NCBI RefSeq assembly: GCF_034314105.1
Contig: NZ_JAVIWJ010000001.1
Span: 374,501-438,500 of the forward strand
DNA length: 64,000 nucleotides
From: Pseudomonas sp. AB6
Lineage (GTDB): Bacteria; Pseudomonadota; Gammaproteobacteria; Pseudomonadales; Pseudomonadaceae
Direction: 5' to 3'
Position 1 is the stretch's first letter; the number at the start of each line of letters is the position of its first letter. Below the pieces are notes generated by a model. That model was not told the DNA's origin. It was given only the letters and a program-made list of their open reading frames with translations, and searched no databases. The position numbers were made by a program, and so were the translations under genes. Positions 29,241 to 39,010 of the stretch are shown here, one piece after another.

Positions 29241-29639
29241 TTACTGAACTGAGTCCAGACGAATCCGCAGCGGCTTTGGATCTTGTCCATCCAATCGTAC
29301 GCCATGCTGCTCGGTACTGATGAACAGCAACTTGCCATCGAGTTCAATGTGCGCGCTGACCGAATAACGGTGGCCGGGTTGAACGTGCTTTGGATCGTAA
29401 GCCAGGGAAAAGGGCAGCGGTACCTGGCCTTTTACCGGGGCCGTTTGTCGGGCCAGAATCACCACCGGCGCATCGGCCCGGGAAATGTCCTGCAGGCTCA
29501 CGGTCATGGTTGCGGCTGGTGGCAAGGCAATGCGTTGCAAGTAAAAAACCTCGCCATTAAGGCTGGCTTGATTCATGGGTTGCTGCTGGGCACAGGCGCC
29601 GAGCACGGTGGTTATCAATACGAGTAAAAGTTTTTTCAT
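29241..29639 (-). CDS. YbaY-family lipoprotein
   Basis: The 131-residue lipoprotein has a short signal peptide and lipobox LGAC (Cys16). It continues into the beta-sandwich of the YbaY/Lipo_18 family (LNGEVFYLQRIALPPAATMTVSLQDIS, then QVPLPFSLAYDPKHVQPGHRYSVSA). ATG 29639 was chosen because GGAG lies 6 bases upstream; an ATG four codons earlier is in frame. It lies 62 bases downstream of plsB on the same strand and is probably read through from it. Function is unknown. Confidence 0.85.
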   Translation of the reverse strand: MKKLLLVLITTVLGACAQQQPMNQASLNGEVFYLQRIALPPAATMTVSLQDISRADAPVVILARQTAPVKGQVPLPFSLAYDPKHVQPGHRYSVSAHIELDGKLLFISTEQHGVRLDGQDPKPLRIRLDSVQ

Positions 29640-29701
29640 CGCAATCTCCATACGAGTGGCGGCAGAAGAAGCCTGACGCCACCGACAGGAATCTAACGGA
29701 T

Positions 29702-32197
29702 TTATCCGGCAGGGTCAGCCTCTGAAACATCTTCACTGCGGTGTAGTGCCACTTGGCGAATCGATAAACGGATTTCGGCGGGCAGTACGCGCTTGGCTGC
29801 GCCCTCCGCCAGTTCTCCCAATAACGGGTGATAACTGAGCTTGCCTGCGGTGTCTTTGCGCAGCACCCCCAAGTCGAGCAGGTTCTGAATAAAGTGCCGA
29901 AACAGGCTTTTATCGAAGAACTCTGGTGCATTGAGCCCATGCAAAATCGACAGCCGTTGCGCCATGACTGTACACAGGTCTTCCAGTTCTTCGGCGCTGA
30001 GGCTGTTTTGACCGCCGTTGAGCAGCAGTGAGATTGCCATGTAGAAGCGTTGCAACGTCTGGGCAATGGCGCGTGACAGTAACGTCAGCTGCACGAACTG
30101 CCGCGAACTCGGCGCCGGACGCAAGTAAACTTCATTTTCCAAGCGCAACAGACCTTGCTCTACCAAGGCTTCGAGCCATTGATCAACGACCGCGTCCAGC
30201 TCGTTTAGCGGCCAGCGAATGAATAACTCAGACTGCAAATACGGGTACAGCGCGCGGGCGTAGCGCAGGATTTGTTCGCGGCTCATGCGCGACGCGCTTT
30301 GGAAAAAGCTCGCCAACAGGGAGGGTAGGGCGAAGATGTGCAACACATTGTTGCGGTAGTAGGTCATCAGAACTGCGTTTTGTTCATCCAAATATAGAAT
30401 TTTGCCCAGCGCGTCGGCTTGTTCCGACAACAAGTTCATGCCCTTTACATAGCTGATCAGCGCCTTGCCATCGCCCTCCGGCAAAGTGGTGTGCGGCGAA
30501 TAAGGCACTCGGCGCAGCAGCGTCAGGTACAGGTCCAGCACCCGGGTCATGGCCTGATCATCGAGCGCCAGTTTGTTGGTAGACAACAATGCCAGCGCCA
30601 CCAGATTGACCGGATTAATTGCGGCGGCTTCGTTCAGGTGCTGCGCCACGCGCTGGCCGAGACGGTGAGTGGTTTCGTTCAACCAGGCAGGTCGGTAGAG
30701 CGGGCCAAGTTCTTGGTCACGCCAATTGGGTTGTTCATGGTCAAGGAATTCAGCCAGTTTGATCGGCTCGCCAAAGTTGACCGACACTTGGCCGAAGCGT
30801 TGTTTCTTCAGCGCACCAATGACTTTGAAGATATCGAAAATGGATTCTTTCTTTTTGCTCGCACCGCGCAACTCGCCCAAATACGTGCGGCCTTCTAGTA
30901 CGCGTTCATAGCCGATGTAAACCGGCACAAACACAATTGGCATTCGCGAGTTGCGCAGGAAGCTGCGCAGGGTGATCGCTAACATGCCGGTTTTAGGCTG
31001 CAGCATGCGCCCGGTTCGCGAACGACCGCCTTCAACGAAATACTCGACCGGAAATCCTTTGGTGAACAGCGTGTGCAGGTATTCGTTGAATACCGAGCTG
31101 TACAAAGGATTGCCCTTGAAGGTACGGCGCATGAAAAAGGCGCCACCGCGTCTTAACAGGCCGCCGATGCCTGGCATGTTCAAGTTGATACCGGCAGCCA
31201 CATGGGGTGGCGTCAGACCGTTGCGAAACAGCAGGTACGACAGCAGCAGGTAATCGATGTGGCTGCGATGGCACGGGACATAAATGACCTCATGGCCTGG
31301 AGCCACTGCTTGTACACCTTCGATGTGGCTGACCTTGATCCCGTCGTAGATCTTGTTCCAGAACCAGCTCAGCACCACTTCCATGAAGCGAATGACGGAG
31401 TAGCTGTAGTCGGAAGCGATTTCGTTGCCATAACGCAGCGCTTGCGTTTGGGCTTTGGCTTCTGTGATGTTAGACCGTTCGGCCTCTTCGAGAATCGCTT
31501 GCTTCACCAGCGGTTCGTCCAACAGGCCACGCACCAGCGTCCGGCGGTGGGACAAATCGGGGCCGATTACAGCGGTTTTAAGGTTGCGGAAATGCACCCG
31601 AAAAATGCGCTGGGCCATGCGCAATGTGCGTTCGTAACCTTTGTTTTCGTCGATCAGCTCGCGCAGGTGAACCGGTGCCGAAAACTGTACGCGGGTTTTG
31701 CGCCCTAAAATCAGGATGCTGACCAATCGGCGCAGACGCCCGGTAACCGCCCAACTGTCGGCGAATAATAACTTCCATGGGCTGGATTCGCTGTCCGGCG
31801 ACTGGCCCCAAAACACACTGACCGGGATGATCTGAGCATCCTCTATGGCGTTCTGGGTGATGGTGCTGACCAACCGTTCCAAGGTAGGCGGTGCGCCGCG
31901 TTTGTCTTGACGGCCAAGCCAGTCAGGCTCGGGGGTCAGGTAGAAAAACGCAGCAGGCTCCAGCAAGTTGCCCACGGCTACCGGCAGGATCGGCCGAGGC
32001 AGGCCGGCTTTGCGGCACTCGGTGTCGACCACCGCGAGATCACTCAGGGACGGTGATTGCAGAACATAGAACACCGGTCGGCTGCGGTCGAGGTTGAGGG
32101 TGAACGACGATTGATTAATAGTTTCCGAGCGAACCCAGAGGTACAACAATCGGCGCAAGGTGCCAAACACAAGACGGCGGAGCGGAGAGCGGGTCAT
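29702..32197 (-). CDS. plsB: Glycerol-3-phosphate 1-O-acyltransferase PlsB
   Basis: The 831-residue inner-membrane enzyme acylates glycerol-3-phosphate at sn-1, the first step of phospholipid synthesis. The catalytic HX4D motif is His310...Asp315 (PCHRSHIDY), and the substrate-binding block [10 protein letters not shown] follows about 75 residues later. The start ATG 32197 gives [12 protein letters not shown], matching the usual PlsB beginning and length; the open frame runs 21 codons further upstream. The large C-terminal region has no recognised motif, as in other PlsB proteins. Confidence 0.95.
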   Translation of the reverse strand: MTRSPLRRLVFGTLRRLLYLWVRSETINQSSFTLNLDRSRPVFYVLQSPSLSDLAVVDTECRKAGLPRPILPVAVGNLLEPAAFFYLTPEPDWLGRQDKRGAPPTLERLVSTITQNAIEDAQIIPVSVFWGQSPDSESSPWKLLFADSWAVTGRLRRLVSILILGRKTRVQFSAPVHLRELIDENKGYERTLRMAQRIFRVHFRNLKTAVIGPDLSHRRTLVRGLLDEPLVKQAILEEAERSNITEAKAQTQALRYGNEIASDYSYSVIRFMEVVLSWFWNKIYDGIKVSHIEGVQAVAPGHEVIYVPCHRSHIDYLLLSYLLFRNGLTPPHVAAGINLNMPGIGGLLRRGGAFFMRRTFKGNPLYSSVFNEYLHTLFTKGFPVEYFVEGGRSRTGRMLQPKTGMLAITLRSFLRNSRMPIVFVPVYIGYERVLEGRTYLGELRGASKKKESIFDIFKVIGALKKQRFGQVSVNFGEPIKLAEFLDHEQPNWRDQELGPLYRPAWLNETTHRLGQRVAQHLNEAAAINPVNLVALALLSTNKLALDDQAMTRVLDLYLTLLRRVPYSPHTTLPEGDGKALISYVKGMNLLSEQADALGKILYLDEQNAVLMTYYRNNVLHIFALPSLLASFFQSASRMSREQILRYARALYPYLQSELFIRWPLNELDAVVDQWLEALVEQGLLRLENEVYLRPAPSSRQFVQLTLLSRAIAQTLQRFYMAISLLLNGGQNSLSAEELEDLCTVMAQRLSILHGLNAPEFFDKSLFRHFIQNLLDLGVLRKDTAGKLSYHPLLGELAEGAAKRVLPAEIRLSIRQVALHRSEDVSEADPAG

Positions 32198-32290
32198 ACG
32201 GTATCTGCTGCATAGTAAAAACGAGGCGGACAGTGTGCCGTATATGGTCGGGATGGGCAAAAGAGGGTCGTTAGTCCGGACCCGTTAAGT

Positions 32291-32351
32291 AACAACGTGT
32301 TGACGAAGCGGACGACGCGATTTTACTGTGAAAATGCCTCGTCAACAGGTT
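32291..32351. repeat. Diverged REP-type inverted doublet (REPIN)
   Basis: Arms AACAACGTGTTGACGA (32291-32306) and TCGTCAACAGGTT (32339-32351) face each other. They share the CGTGTTG-CGA / TCG-CAACAGG signature of the better-preserved copy at 37615-37696. It lies between plsB and the next minus-strand gene. Confidence 0.6.
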
Positions 32352-32390
32352 CGCTAAAGATATTTGCAAGAAGTCATGAGCATCACCAGA

Positions 32391-32768
32391 TCAAGCGGTG
32401 TGCCAAACAATTTCTTCTTCGCCGTCGCTGCTGATGCGGATCCAGCGGTCGGCGGTTTCGTCGCTTTCTTCTTCGATCCAAGTGCCTGGTGCGCAACGCA
32501 CTTCGACGCTCAGTGCGGCAAAGGCGGCACGGGCGCAGGCGATGTCGTCTTCCCACGGGGTCTGGTCGCTTTCCAGGTAAAGGCTGTTCCACTTACCGAC
32601 GGCTTTAGGCAGCCAGGTCACTGCAATGTCGCCCGCGATGCATTTGTAGGTTTGGCCTTTCTTTTCCCACTCGCTGCACGGGCCGATGGCACCACTCAGC
32701 CAGGCGGCTACAGCTTTATAATCGACGTCGTGGTCTTTGAGATAAATTTCGATATCAGGTTGGCGCAT
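32391..32768 (-). CDS. Conserved small protein of unknown function
   Basis: The 125-residue soluble protein starts MRQPDIEIYLKDHDVDYKAV and is rich in tryptophan and acidic residues. It has three cysteines (GPCSEW, YKCIAG, VRCAPG). No signal, membrane segment or known motif is visible. It lies 39 bases upstream of the convergent end of rlmA-dapE only by order; it reads in the same direction but downstream of rlmA. I do not recognise a function. Homologues appear to be limited to Pseudomonas and relatives (from memory, not searched). Confidence 0.75.
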   Translation of the reverse strand: MRQPDIEIYLKDHDVDYKAVAAWLSGAIGPCSEWEKKGQTYKCIAGDIAVTWLPKAVGKWNSLYLESDQTPWEDDIACARAAFAALSVEVRCAPGTWIEEESDETADRWIRISSDGEEEIVWHTA

Positions 32769-32807
32769 GGATGCCTCGTCAAAAATTGAAAAAATCCATT
32801 CGCGGAT

Positions 32808-33656
32808 TCAGGGTGTCGTGTTCGGTGCTTGTAGATGAGCTAAGGGCTCAAGCACGAAATAATCGTAGCGCATGGAGACCGTCACTTCGAACGGCTCTGG
32901 TTGATCAATCACATTGGCCCGGCGTTCGGCACTGGCTCGCCAGCCATGAGGCGTCATCGCCAGCAGGTTGGCGCGTGACTGACCGTCAACCAGCGTCAGC
33001 TTGAATTCCAGTGTTTCGCTGTGGTGCAACTGCATGCCTTCCGGGATCAGGGCCAAATGCTTGTCATCGGCGTAATTGCGTACTTCGTCGTATAGACGCT
33101 CGCGCAGCTCCATCAGATGTCCGCTGGTTGGGCCAACCCGTATCAGCCCGCCGCCCGGTGTCAGGAGGCGCTTGGCTTCATTCCAGTCCAAAGGGCTGAA
33201 CACGCTGATCAGCAACTGGCAGCTGTCATCCGGCAGTGGCACTCGCGCCATGCTGGCGATCAACCACGTCAGTGAGGGATCGCGGCGGCATGCACGCTTG
33301 ACCGCTTCACGGGAAATGTCCAGTGCGTAACCGTCGGCCTCGGGCAGCGCCGTGGCGATTTGCGCGGTGTAATAGCCTTCGCCGCAGCCGATGTCCAGCC
33401 AACGCGCTGGAACCTGCTCCGCTGCCAGTTCGGCCAAACGCTTGGCTACCGGTGTGTAATGCCCAGCGTTGAGAAAGTCGCGACGGGCTTCGACCATGGC
33501 TTGGTTATCGCCAGGGTCACGACTGTTTTTGTGCTGCACCGGCAGCAGGTTCAGATAACCCTGACGCGCGCGGTCGAAGCGGTGGCCAACGGGGCAAACG
33601 ACGCCGTTATCGACGCCGCTAAGGGCGGCTGAGCAAATCGGGCAGGTGAGCATCAT
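32808..33656 (-). CDS. rlmA: 23S rRNA (guanine-745-N1) methyltransferase RlmA
   Basis: The 282-residue protein combines a small N-terminal zinc-ribbon (Cys5, Cys8, Cys21, His25 in TCPIC...VCPVGH) with a class I SAM methyltransferase ([15 protein letters not shown], then VFSPLDW). RlmA methylates G745 in helix 35 of 23S rRNA. The start ATG 33656 overlaps the dapE stop (ATGA), so the two are co-translated; a second ATG follows immediately. Known RlmA proteins have the same length and zinc module. Confidence 0.93.
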   Translation of the reverse strand: MMLTCPICSAALSGVDNGVVCPVGHRFDRARQGYLNLLPVQHKNSRDPGDNQAMVEARRDFLNAGHYTPVAKRLAELAAEQVPARWLDIGCGEGYYTAQIATALPEADGYALDISREAVKRACRRDPSLTWLIASMARVPLPDDSCQLLISVFSPLDWNEAKRLLTPGGGLIRVGPTSGHLMELRERLYDEVRNYADDKHLALIPEGMQLHHSETLEFKLTLVDGQSRANLLAMTPHGWRASAERRANVIDQPEPFEVTVSMRYDYFVLEPLAHLQAPNTTP

Positions 33657-34804
33657 GCGAGTAATTTGACCAGCGTTTGAAAGTAGATCTCGGTCAACAC
33701 GTCGAGGTCGGCGGCCAGTACGCGCTCATTGACCTGATGGATCGTGGCGTTGACCGGCCCCAGTTCGACCACCTGAGTCCCCATCGTCGCTATAAACCGT
33801 CCATCGGAGGTGCCGCCGCTGGTGGAGGCTTTGGTCTCGCGACCGGTGACGGCCTTGATGCTGGCCGAGACCGCATCCAACAGATCGCCCGGTTCGGTGA
33901 GAAACGGCAGGCCGGACAGCGCCCATTCCACGTGATAGTCCAGACCGTGCTTGTCGAGCAGGACCGCAACCCGTTGCTGCAAGCCTTCGACGGTGGATTC
34001 GGTAGAGAAGCGGAAGTTGAACACTGCAACCAGATCGCCAGGAATGACGTTGGTCGCGCCGGTGCCGGCGTTCAGGTTAGAAATTTGAAAACTGGTCGGC
34101 GGAAAGAATGCATTGCCGTTGTCCCAGTGCTCAGCCACCAGATCGGCCAAAGCCGGAGCCACCAGATGAATCGGGTTCTTTGCCAAATGCGGGTAGGCAA
34201 CATGGCCCTGTACCCCGCGTACTGTCAGCGTGGCGCCCAACGAACCGCGTCGGCCGTTTTTCACGACATCGCCGACCAAGGTGGTACTCGACGGTTCGCC
34301 GACGATGCACCAGTCCATGCGTTCTTTGCGCGCCACCAGGCGCTCGATCACTGCCTTAGTGCCGTGATGCGCTGGGCCTTCCTCGTCGCTGGTGATCAGG
34401 AAGGCAACCTTGCCTTTATGGTTCGGGTATTCGCCGACAAAGCGTTCTGTTGCCACCAGCATTGATGCAAGGCTGCCTTTCATATCAGCTGCGCCACGTC
34501 CACAGAGCATGCCGTGTTCGTCGATCAAGGCATTGAACGGATCGTTTTGCCACGCTTTAACCGGGCCGGTCGGCACCACGTCGGTGTGCCCAGCGAAGCA
34601 CAATACCGGGCCGTCCTGATGGCCGTGGGTGGCCCAAAAATTATCCACATCTTCGATACGCATGGGTTCCAGCGCGAAGCCGGCATTGCCCAGGCGCTGC
34701 ATCATCACGGTCTGGCAGTCCGCGTCGATCGGGGTCACCGATGGACGACGGATCAAGTCGCAAGCGAGTTGAAGGGTGGGCGAAAGTTCGGCTGGGGCCG
34801 TCAT
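33653..34804 (-). CDS. dapE: Succinyl-diaminopimelate desuccinylase
   Basis: The 383-residue M20-family metallo-hydrolase cleaves N-succinyl-LL-2,6-diaminopimelate in the succinylase branch of lysine and cell-wall DAP synthesis. Metal-binding and catalytic elements are [31 protein letters not shown] and a late [15 protein letters not shown] with the C-terminal His ligand. ATG 34804 was chosen because GGAG lies 8 bases upstream. It partners dapD (40281) and dapC (53405) in the pathway. rlmA follows directly. Confidence 0.96.
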   Translation of the reverse strand: MTAPAELSPTLQLACDLIRRPSVTPIDADCQTVMMQRLGNAGFALEPMRIEDVDNFWATHGHQDGPVLCFAGHTDVVPTGPVKAWQNDPFNALIDEHGMLCGRGAADMKGSLASMLVATERFVGEYPNHKGKVAFLITSDEEGPAHHGTKAVIERLVARKERMDWCIVGEPSSTTLVGDVVKNGRRGSLGATLTVRGVQGHVAYPHLAKNPIHLVAPALADLVAEHWDNGNAFFPPTSFQISNLNAGTGATNVIPGDLVAVFNFRFSTESTVEGLQQRVAVLLDKHGLDYHVEWALSGLPFLTEPGDLLDAVSASIKAVTGRETKASTSGGTSDGRFIATMGTQVVELGPVNATIHQVNERVLAADLDVLTEIYFQTLVKLLA

Positions 34805-34875
34805 GTACAAAACTCCGGTTAAAGCGCAGTAAACCTAGGTTTTTTAGGGTGCTTAAAAGGCGCATAGCTTAAAGC

Positions 34876-34902
34876 AAAACGGCGGCCCGAAGGCCGCCGT
34901 TT
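34876..34902 (-). terminator. Rho-independent terminator after ndvB
   Basis: Stem ACGGCGGCC / GGCCGCCGT with a four-base loop. Read on the minus strand it ends in a TTTT run, 20 bases after the ndvB stop. It separates ndvB from dapE-rlmA, so those belong to different transcripts. Confidence 0.9.
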
Positions 34903-34921
34903 AATACCGCCCGTATTAATC

Positions 34922-37510
34922 TCAGGCCGACGTAGGCTCTACCACCTGTGTCGGTTTAGGCAGGGATGAAAGGAAGGCCATGATCAATGCGGCCAGATAC
35001 GGCAGCGATTGCACCAACAGCATGGTCACCCAAAAACGCATATCGGCGCTTGGCAGGCCTTGGACCAAGCAGATACCCAGCGCGGCGCCCCACAACAGCA
35101 GCATGATGAACAATTCTTCCCGTGCTTCGGAAATCGCTACCCAGAGGCCGTGGCTGTCGACGTTCTTCGGTGTGCGGAAGAATGGAATGCTGGTGGTGAA
35201 GAACCCATACAAGACCGCTTTGGCGATGGTATGCGACAAGGCAAGGCCTGCCAGGGCTGCGGCAAATGCATCCTTAAGGTTGACGCCCACCGCGCGGCGG
35301 TAAAGGAAAATGATCTTGCCGACCTTGAACACGAACAGTGCCAGTGGCGGAATCGCGAAGATCAGCAGCGGTGGATCGACCCGTTGCGGCACGATTATCA
35401 TCGCTCCAGACCACAGCAAGGCACCGAAGGTGAAGAAAATATTCATGCCGTCTGCCACCCACGGCAACCAGCCCGCAAGGAAGTGATAACGCTGACCGCG
35501 GGTCAGTTGCGTGTCTTTGCCGCGCAGCAGGCTCGACGTGTGGCGCTTGATGATTTGAATTGCGCCATAGGCCCAACGGAAACGTTGTTTCTTGAAGTCG
35601 ATAAACGTGTCCGGCATCAGGCCCTTGCCATAGCTGTTATGGGCGTAGGCCGCAGACAGGCCTTTTTCGAACACCCGCAGACCCAGTTCGGCGTCTTCAC
35701 AGATGCACCAATCAGCCCAGCCCAGTTCCTCAAGCACCGATCGGCGGGTCATGGTCATGGTGCCGTGCTGGATGATCGCATCGCGGTCGTTACGGGTGAT
35801 CATGCCGATATGAAAGAAGCCTTTGTATTCCGAGTAGCAAAGCTTCTTGAAGGCGCTTTCGTTCTGGTCGCGGTAGTCCTGCGGCGACTGCACCACGGCG
35901 ATTTTCGGATCGGCGAAGTGGGGCACCATGTGCTTGAGCCAGTTACGATCGACACAATAATCGGAGTCGATCACGGCAATGACTTCAGCATCCGGCGCGG
36001 TGTGTGGAATCAGGTAATTCAGCGCGCCGCCTTTGAAGCCAGCCAGCGGGGCAACGTGGAAAAACTTAAAGCGTGGACCGAGCAGTTCGCAATGCGCCTT
36101 GACCGGCTCCCAGACCGCAGGATCTTTGGTGTTGTTATCGATGAGAAGGACTTCGAAGTCCGGGTAATCGAGGGCCGCCAAGGCGTTAAGGGTCTGTTTG
36201 ACCATCTCTGGCGGCTCGTTGTAGCAGGGCACGTGGACCGAGACTTTGGGTCGGTACGCGTTGTCGGTTTCCACCGGCAAGAATTCACGGCGACGCTTAT
36301 GGGTCCAGACGGCTTCGGCCAGTTCATGCGCTTCGGCCATCAATACGATGAACACGCCCAGTGCGCCGAGCGCCAGCAAGAAGCCAACCGTCAGGCTAAA
36401 CCAGGTGCTGTATTGCTGGCTGTAGTCGTAACCGATCCACACCAACACTGATCCACAGAGGAACGCGGTGAAGGTCAGGAAGGTTCGACCGCGTTGGCGC
36501 AACGCCGAACCGTCGATCAGCAATAGCGCTAGCGACAATAATGCCAATACCCCCGATCCGATGGCTAGAACTCGCCACTGAGGGATTGCGACAACGGGTC
36601 CGGTGAAGTTGAATTTCTGTTGGCGGTCGGCGTTGTACACGCCCCAATACGCGCCCACCGAACCTTCATCACTGGCTTTCCACGGCTGATCGAACGCTTC
36701 GATCACAAAGTAGTTGTAGCCTTGACGGTTCAGCTTGTTGACCAGCGTACGCAGATAAATCGCTTGATCTGCTGGGGTCGCGTCGGAACCGCCGCGCATA
36801 CGGCCGTTACTCGGCCAGCCAACCTCAGAAAGTAACAGCGGTTTTTTCGGGAACATCTTTTTCAGTTCACGAGCGCGGTCGAGGACGAACTGACCCGCCT
36901 TGTCCACCGGGATGAATTCCCAGTAGGGCAGAATGTGCGCGGCGATCAAGTCAACGTGTTTGCCCAGCTCCGGGTATTTCTCCCAAATGTGCCATTGCTC
37001 CGACGTCGTTACCGGCACCTTAACCGCCGCACGAACCCTGTCCAGCAGCACGCTGAGTTGCTTGACGGTGATTTCACGGCGGAACAGGGCTTCGTTACCC
37101 ACCACCACGCGAACTACACTGCGCGACGTGTTCGCCAGTTCGATGGCCCGGGTAATTTCGCGCTCGTTACGCTGCTCGTCGGGGCTGATCCAGATGCCCA
37201 AGGTTACGCGTAGGCCAAATTCTTCCGCCAGCTTAGGAATATCCTCAAGGGAACCGTCCACCGAATAGGTGCGGATACTGTCAGTCTGCTTGCTTATCAA
37301 CTCCAGGTCTTGACGCATTTCATCGTCGGACGGGTAGATGCCTTCCTGTGGGCTTTGCCCCGGTCGGAACGGAGAGTAAGAGAAGCCTGAAATTTGCTCA
37401 GGCCAGTCAGGAGTAGTGACCGGGCGGTTGATTAGCGCCCAGAAACCGGTGAACAGCGCGGCAATTGCAACGACAACCACCAAGTTGAGTCCAAATTTAC
37501 GCGATGACAT
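34922..37510 (-). CDS. ndvB: Periplasmic glucan synthase NdvB-like glycosyltransferase
   Basis: The 862-residue membrane protein has an N-terminal membrane segment (residues 8-28), then a periplasmic GH17-like glucanosyl domain (about 40-300, SEVGWPSNGRM). Several membrane helices precede a GT2 synthase domain: PKVSVHVPCYNEP, DXD-like VIDSDYCVD, general base CEDAELGLRV, and the QRFRW motif. More membrane helices end the protein. In P. aeruginosa NdvB (PA1163) makes cyclic beta-glucans that contribute to biofilm antibiotic tolerance. ATG 37510 was preferred; the frame continues 52 codons upstream without a membrane segment or RBS. It reads divergently from tcdA. Confidence 0.93.
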   Translation of the reverse strand: MSSRKFGLNLVVVVAIAALFTGFWALINRPVTTPDWPEQISGFSYSPFRPGQSPQEGIYPSDDEMRQDLELISKQTDSIRTYSVDGSLEDIPKLAEEFGLRVTLGIWISPDEQRNEREITRAIELANTSRSVVRVVVGNEALFRREITVKQLSVLLDRVRAAVKVPVTTSEQWHIWEKYPELGKHVDLIAAHILPYWEFIPVDKAGQFVLDRARELKKMFPKKPLLLSEVGWPSNGRMRGGSDATPADQAIYLRTLVNKLNRQGYNYFVIEAFDQPWKASDEGSVGAYWGVYNADRQQKFNFTGPVVAIPQWRVLAIGSGVLALLSLALLLIDGSALRQRGRTFLTFTAFLCGSVLVWIGYDYSQQYSTWFSLTVGFLLALGALGVFIVLMAEAHELAEAVWTHKRRREFLPVETDNAYRPKVSVHVPCYNEPPEMVKQTLNALAALDYPDFEVLLIDNNTKDPAVWEPVKAHCELLGPRFKFFHVAPLAGFKGGALNYLIPHTAPDAEVIAVIDSDYCVDRNWLKHMVPHFADPKIAVVQSPQDYRDQNESAFKKLCYSEYKGFFHIGMITRNDRDAIIQHGTMTMTRRSVLEELGWADWCICEDAELGLRVFEKGLSAAYAHNSYGKGLMPDTFIDFKKQRFRWAYGAIQIIKRHTSSLLRGKDTQLTRGQRYHFLAGWLPWVADGMNIFFTFGALLWSGAMIIVPQRVDPPLLIFAIPPLALFVFKVGKIIFLYRRAVGVNLKDAFAAALAGLALSHTIAKAVLYGFFTTSIPFFRTPKNVDSHGLWVAISEAREELFIMLLLWGAALGICLVQGLPSADMRFWVTMLLVQSLPYLAALIMAFLSSLPKPTQVVEPTSA

Positions 37511-37614
37511 AAATACGTCTGGTTCCAAAGATTGCAATGTAACTAAGTGTGTTGCGCCTATTAAAGCAGGGGAGGGGGGCGCGCGTCTTCGCGAATTTCG
37601 GCTGGAGGACGGAT

Positions 37615-37696
37615 CTGTAGGAACCAACGTGTTGGCGAGAACCAGACACTGCGGCGTGTCAGGCACGACGCCTCGCCAACAGGTTGGCTTCTACAG
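37615..37696. repeat. REP-type inverted doublet (REPIN)
   Basis: Arms CTGTAGGAACCAACGTGTTG (start 37615, continuing GCGAG to 37639) and CTCGCCAACAGGTTGGCTTC (start 37672, ending TACAG at 37696) are inverted copies, and each holds its own CCAAC-GTTGG palindrome. This is the typical layout of Pseudomonas REP doublets. It sits in the divergent ndvB-tcdA gap. Confidence 0.85.
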
Positions 37697-37790
37697 CGGG
37701 CGGCGCGGTTACAGATTGCGGTTTGTCCGGATAAAGATGCTCTCCCGGGTATACCGCCCTATAATGCGCGCCGGTTTTGGGGTTATGGTC

Positions 37791-38621
37791 ATGAACACAG
37801 AAGATCCGCGGTTTGCCGGCGTCGCCCGTCTGTATGGCATCGATGGCCTGGAGCGGTTACGTGCGGCGCATGTAGCCATCGTTGGCGTCGGCGGAGTCGG
37901 TTCGTGGGCGGCGGAAGCGATTGCCCGTTGCGGGGTCGGCGAAATCTCTTTGTTCGATATGGACGACGTTTGCCTCAGCAACAGCAACCGCCAGCTGCAT
38001 GCACTGGCGGGCACGGTCGGTCGGGCCAAGGTCGAGGTCATGGCCGAGCGCTTGCGTGCGATCAACCCCGATTGCGTGGTTCATGCCGTCGGTGATTTCG
38101 TGACCCGCGAAACCATGGCCGAGTACATCACGCCGAACATCGATTGCGTGCTCGATTGCATCGACAGCGTCAACGCCAAGGCGGCGCTGATCGCTTGGTG
38201 CAAGCGCCGCAAGATTCAGATCATTACTACTGGCGGTGCGGGAGGGCAGATCGATCCGACGCTGATCCAGGTCTGCGACCTCAATCGCACGTTCAATGAC
38301 CCACTGGCGTCCAAAGTGCGCTCGACCCTGCGCCGGGATTACGGTTTCTCGCGGACTATGACTCGCCACTACAGTGTGCCGTGCGTGTTCTCCACCGAGC
38401 AGCTGCGTTACCCGAAACCCGATGGCAGTATTTGCCTGCAAAAAAGCTTCGTCGGCGACGGTGTGAAGCTCGACTGTTCCGGCGGGTTCGGCGCGGTGAT
38501 GATGGTCACGGCGACGTTCGGTATGGTCGCGGCAACCAAAGCAGTGGACAAGATTGTTGCCGGGGTAAGACGCCCGTCGGAACGGATAAAGCCGATTCAG
38601 GCCGTGCCGCAAGCCAGCTGA
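37791..38621 (+). CDS. tcdA: tRNA t6A37 cyclase TcdA (CsdL)
   Basis: The 276-residue E1-like enzyme activates and dehydrates t6A37 to cyclic t6A using ATP. The nucleotide-binding motif VGVGGVGSWAAEA, the acidic LFDMDDVCLSNSNRQ and the GGAGGQIDPT segment are all characteristic, as is LDCIDSVNAKAAL. It matches E. coli TcdA along its length. ATG 37791 was chosen over ATG 37785 because it leaves the conserved start MNTEDPRF; the open frame runs much further upstream through the REPIN without a gene. It overlaps the 3' end of sufE (convergent). Confidence 0.93.
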   Translation: MNTEDPRFAGVARLYGIDGLERLRAAHVAIVGVGGVGSWAAEAIARCGVGEISLFDMDDVCLSNSNRQLHALAGTVGRAKVEVMAERLRAINPDCVVHAVGDFVTRETMAEYITPNIDCVLDCIDSVNAKAALIAWCKRRKIQIITTGGAGGQIDPTLIQVCDLNRTFNDPLASKVRSTLRRDYGFSRTMTRHYSVPCVFSTEQLRYPKPDGSICLQKSFVGDGVKLDCSGGFGAVMMVTATFGMVAATKAVDKIVAGVRRPSERIKPIQAVPQAS

Positions 38622-39010
38622 CGCATCCGTTGCAACACTGCGTTCAACCCATTGCTGCGTGACGGTGACAAGTGGCGGCTCAACCCCAGTTGCTTGAACC
38701 AGTCCGCTAAATCAACCTGCTGCAAGTCCTCTGCCGGCAGGTTATTAACCCGCGCCAATAACAGGACCACCAAGCCCCGAATCAAACGCGCATCGCTGGC
38801 GGCACGGAATTGCCAGCGACCGCTTGTGAGGGTGCCCAACAACCACACTTGGCTTTCGCAGCCGTGTACGCGGTGCTCTTCGGTCTTTTCGTCGTCGCTC
38901 AACCCAGGCAAACGTTCACCCCATTGCATCAAGAGCCGCGCGCGTTGTTCCCAGCTTTGCGGTTTATTGAAGGTGTCCAGGGCTAATTGGGCCTCGGGTG
39001 GAAGGTTCAT
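38597..39010 (-). CDS. csdE: SufE/CsdE-family sulfur acceptor protein
   Basis: The 137-residue protein has the SufE fold and the conserved sulfur-accepting cysteine in the VHGCESQVW motif. It accepts persulfide from the cysteine desulfurase encoded next to it and enhances its activity. The csdA stop overlaps its start by 4 bases, so they are co-translated. Its end overlaps the tcdA 3' end by 25 bases in convergent orientation; in E. coli CsdA, CsdE and CsdL(TcdA) interact, so this cluster is functionally consistent. Confidence 0.92.
   Translation of the reverse strand: MNLPPEAQLALDTFNKPQSWEQRARLLMQWGERLPGLSDDEKTEEHRVHGCESQVWLLGTLTSGRWQFRAASDARLIRGLVVLLLARVNNLPAEDLQQVDLADWFKQLGLSRHLSPSRSNGLNAVLQRMRQLACGTA

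Noticed and set aside
33677..34465. A 262-residue plus-strand frame over dapE
   Set aside because: It is antisense to the metal-binding core of DapE; no motif, no RBS.
35009..36451. A 480-residue open frame on the plus strand across ndvB
   Set aside because: It lies opposite the GT2 domain of NdvB with its intact QRFRW and acidic motifs, so the minus strand is coding; the long plus frame is a base-composition effect.
37760..37765. TATAAT before tcdA as a promoter -10
   Set aside because: The hexamer is perfect but no acceptable -35 is found 17 bases upstream (ATGCTC), so I left it out of the feature list.
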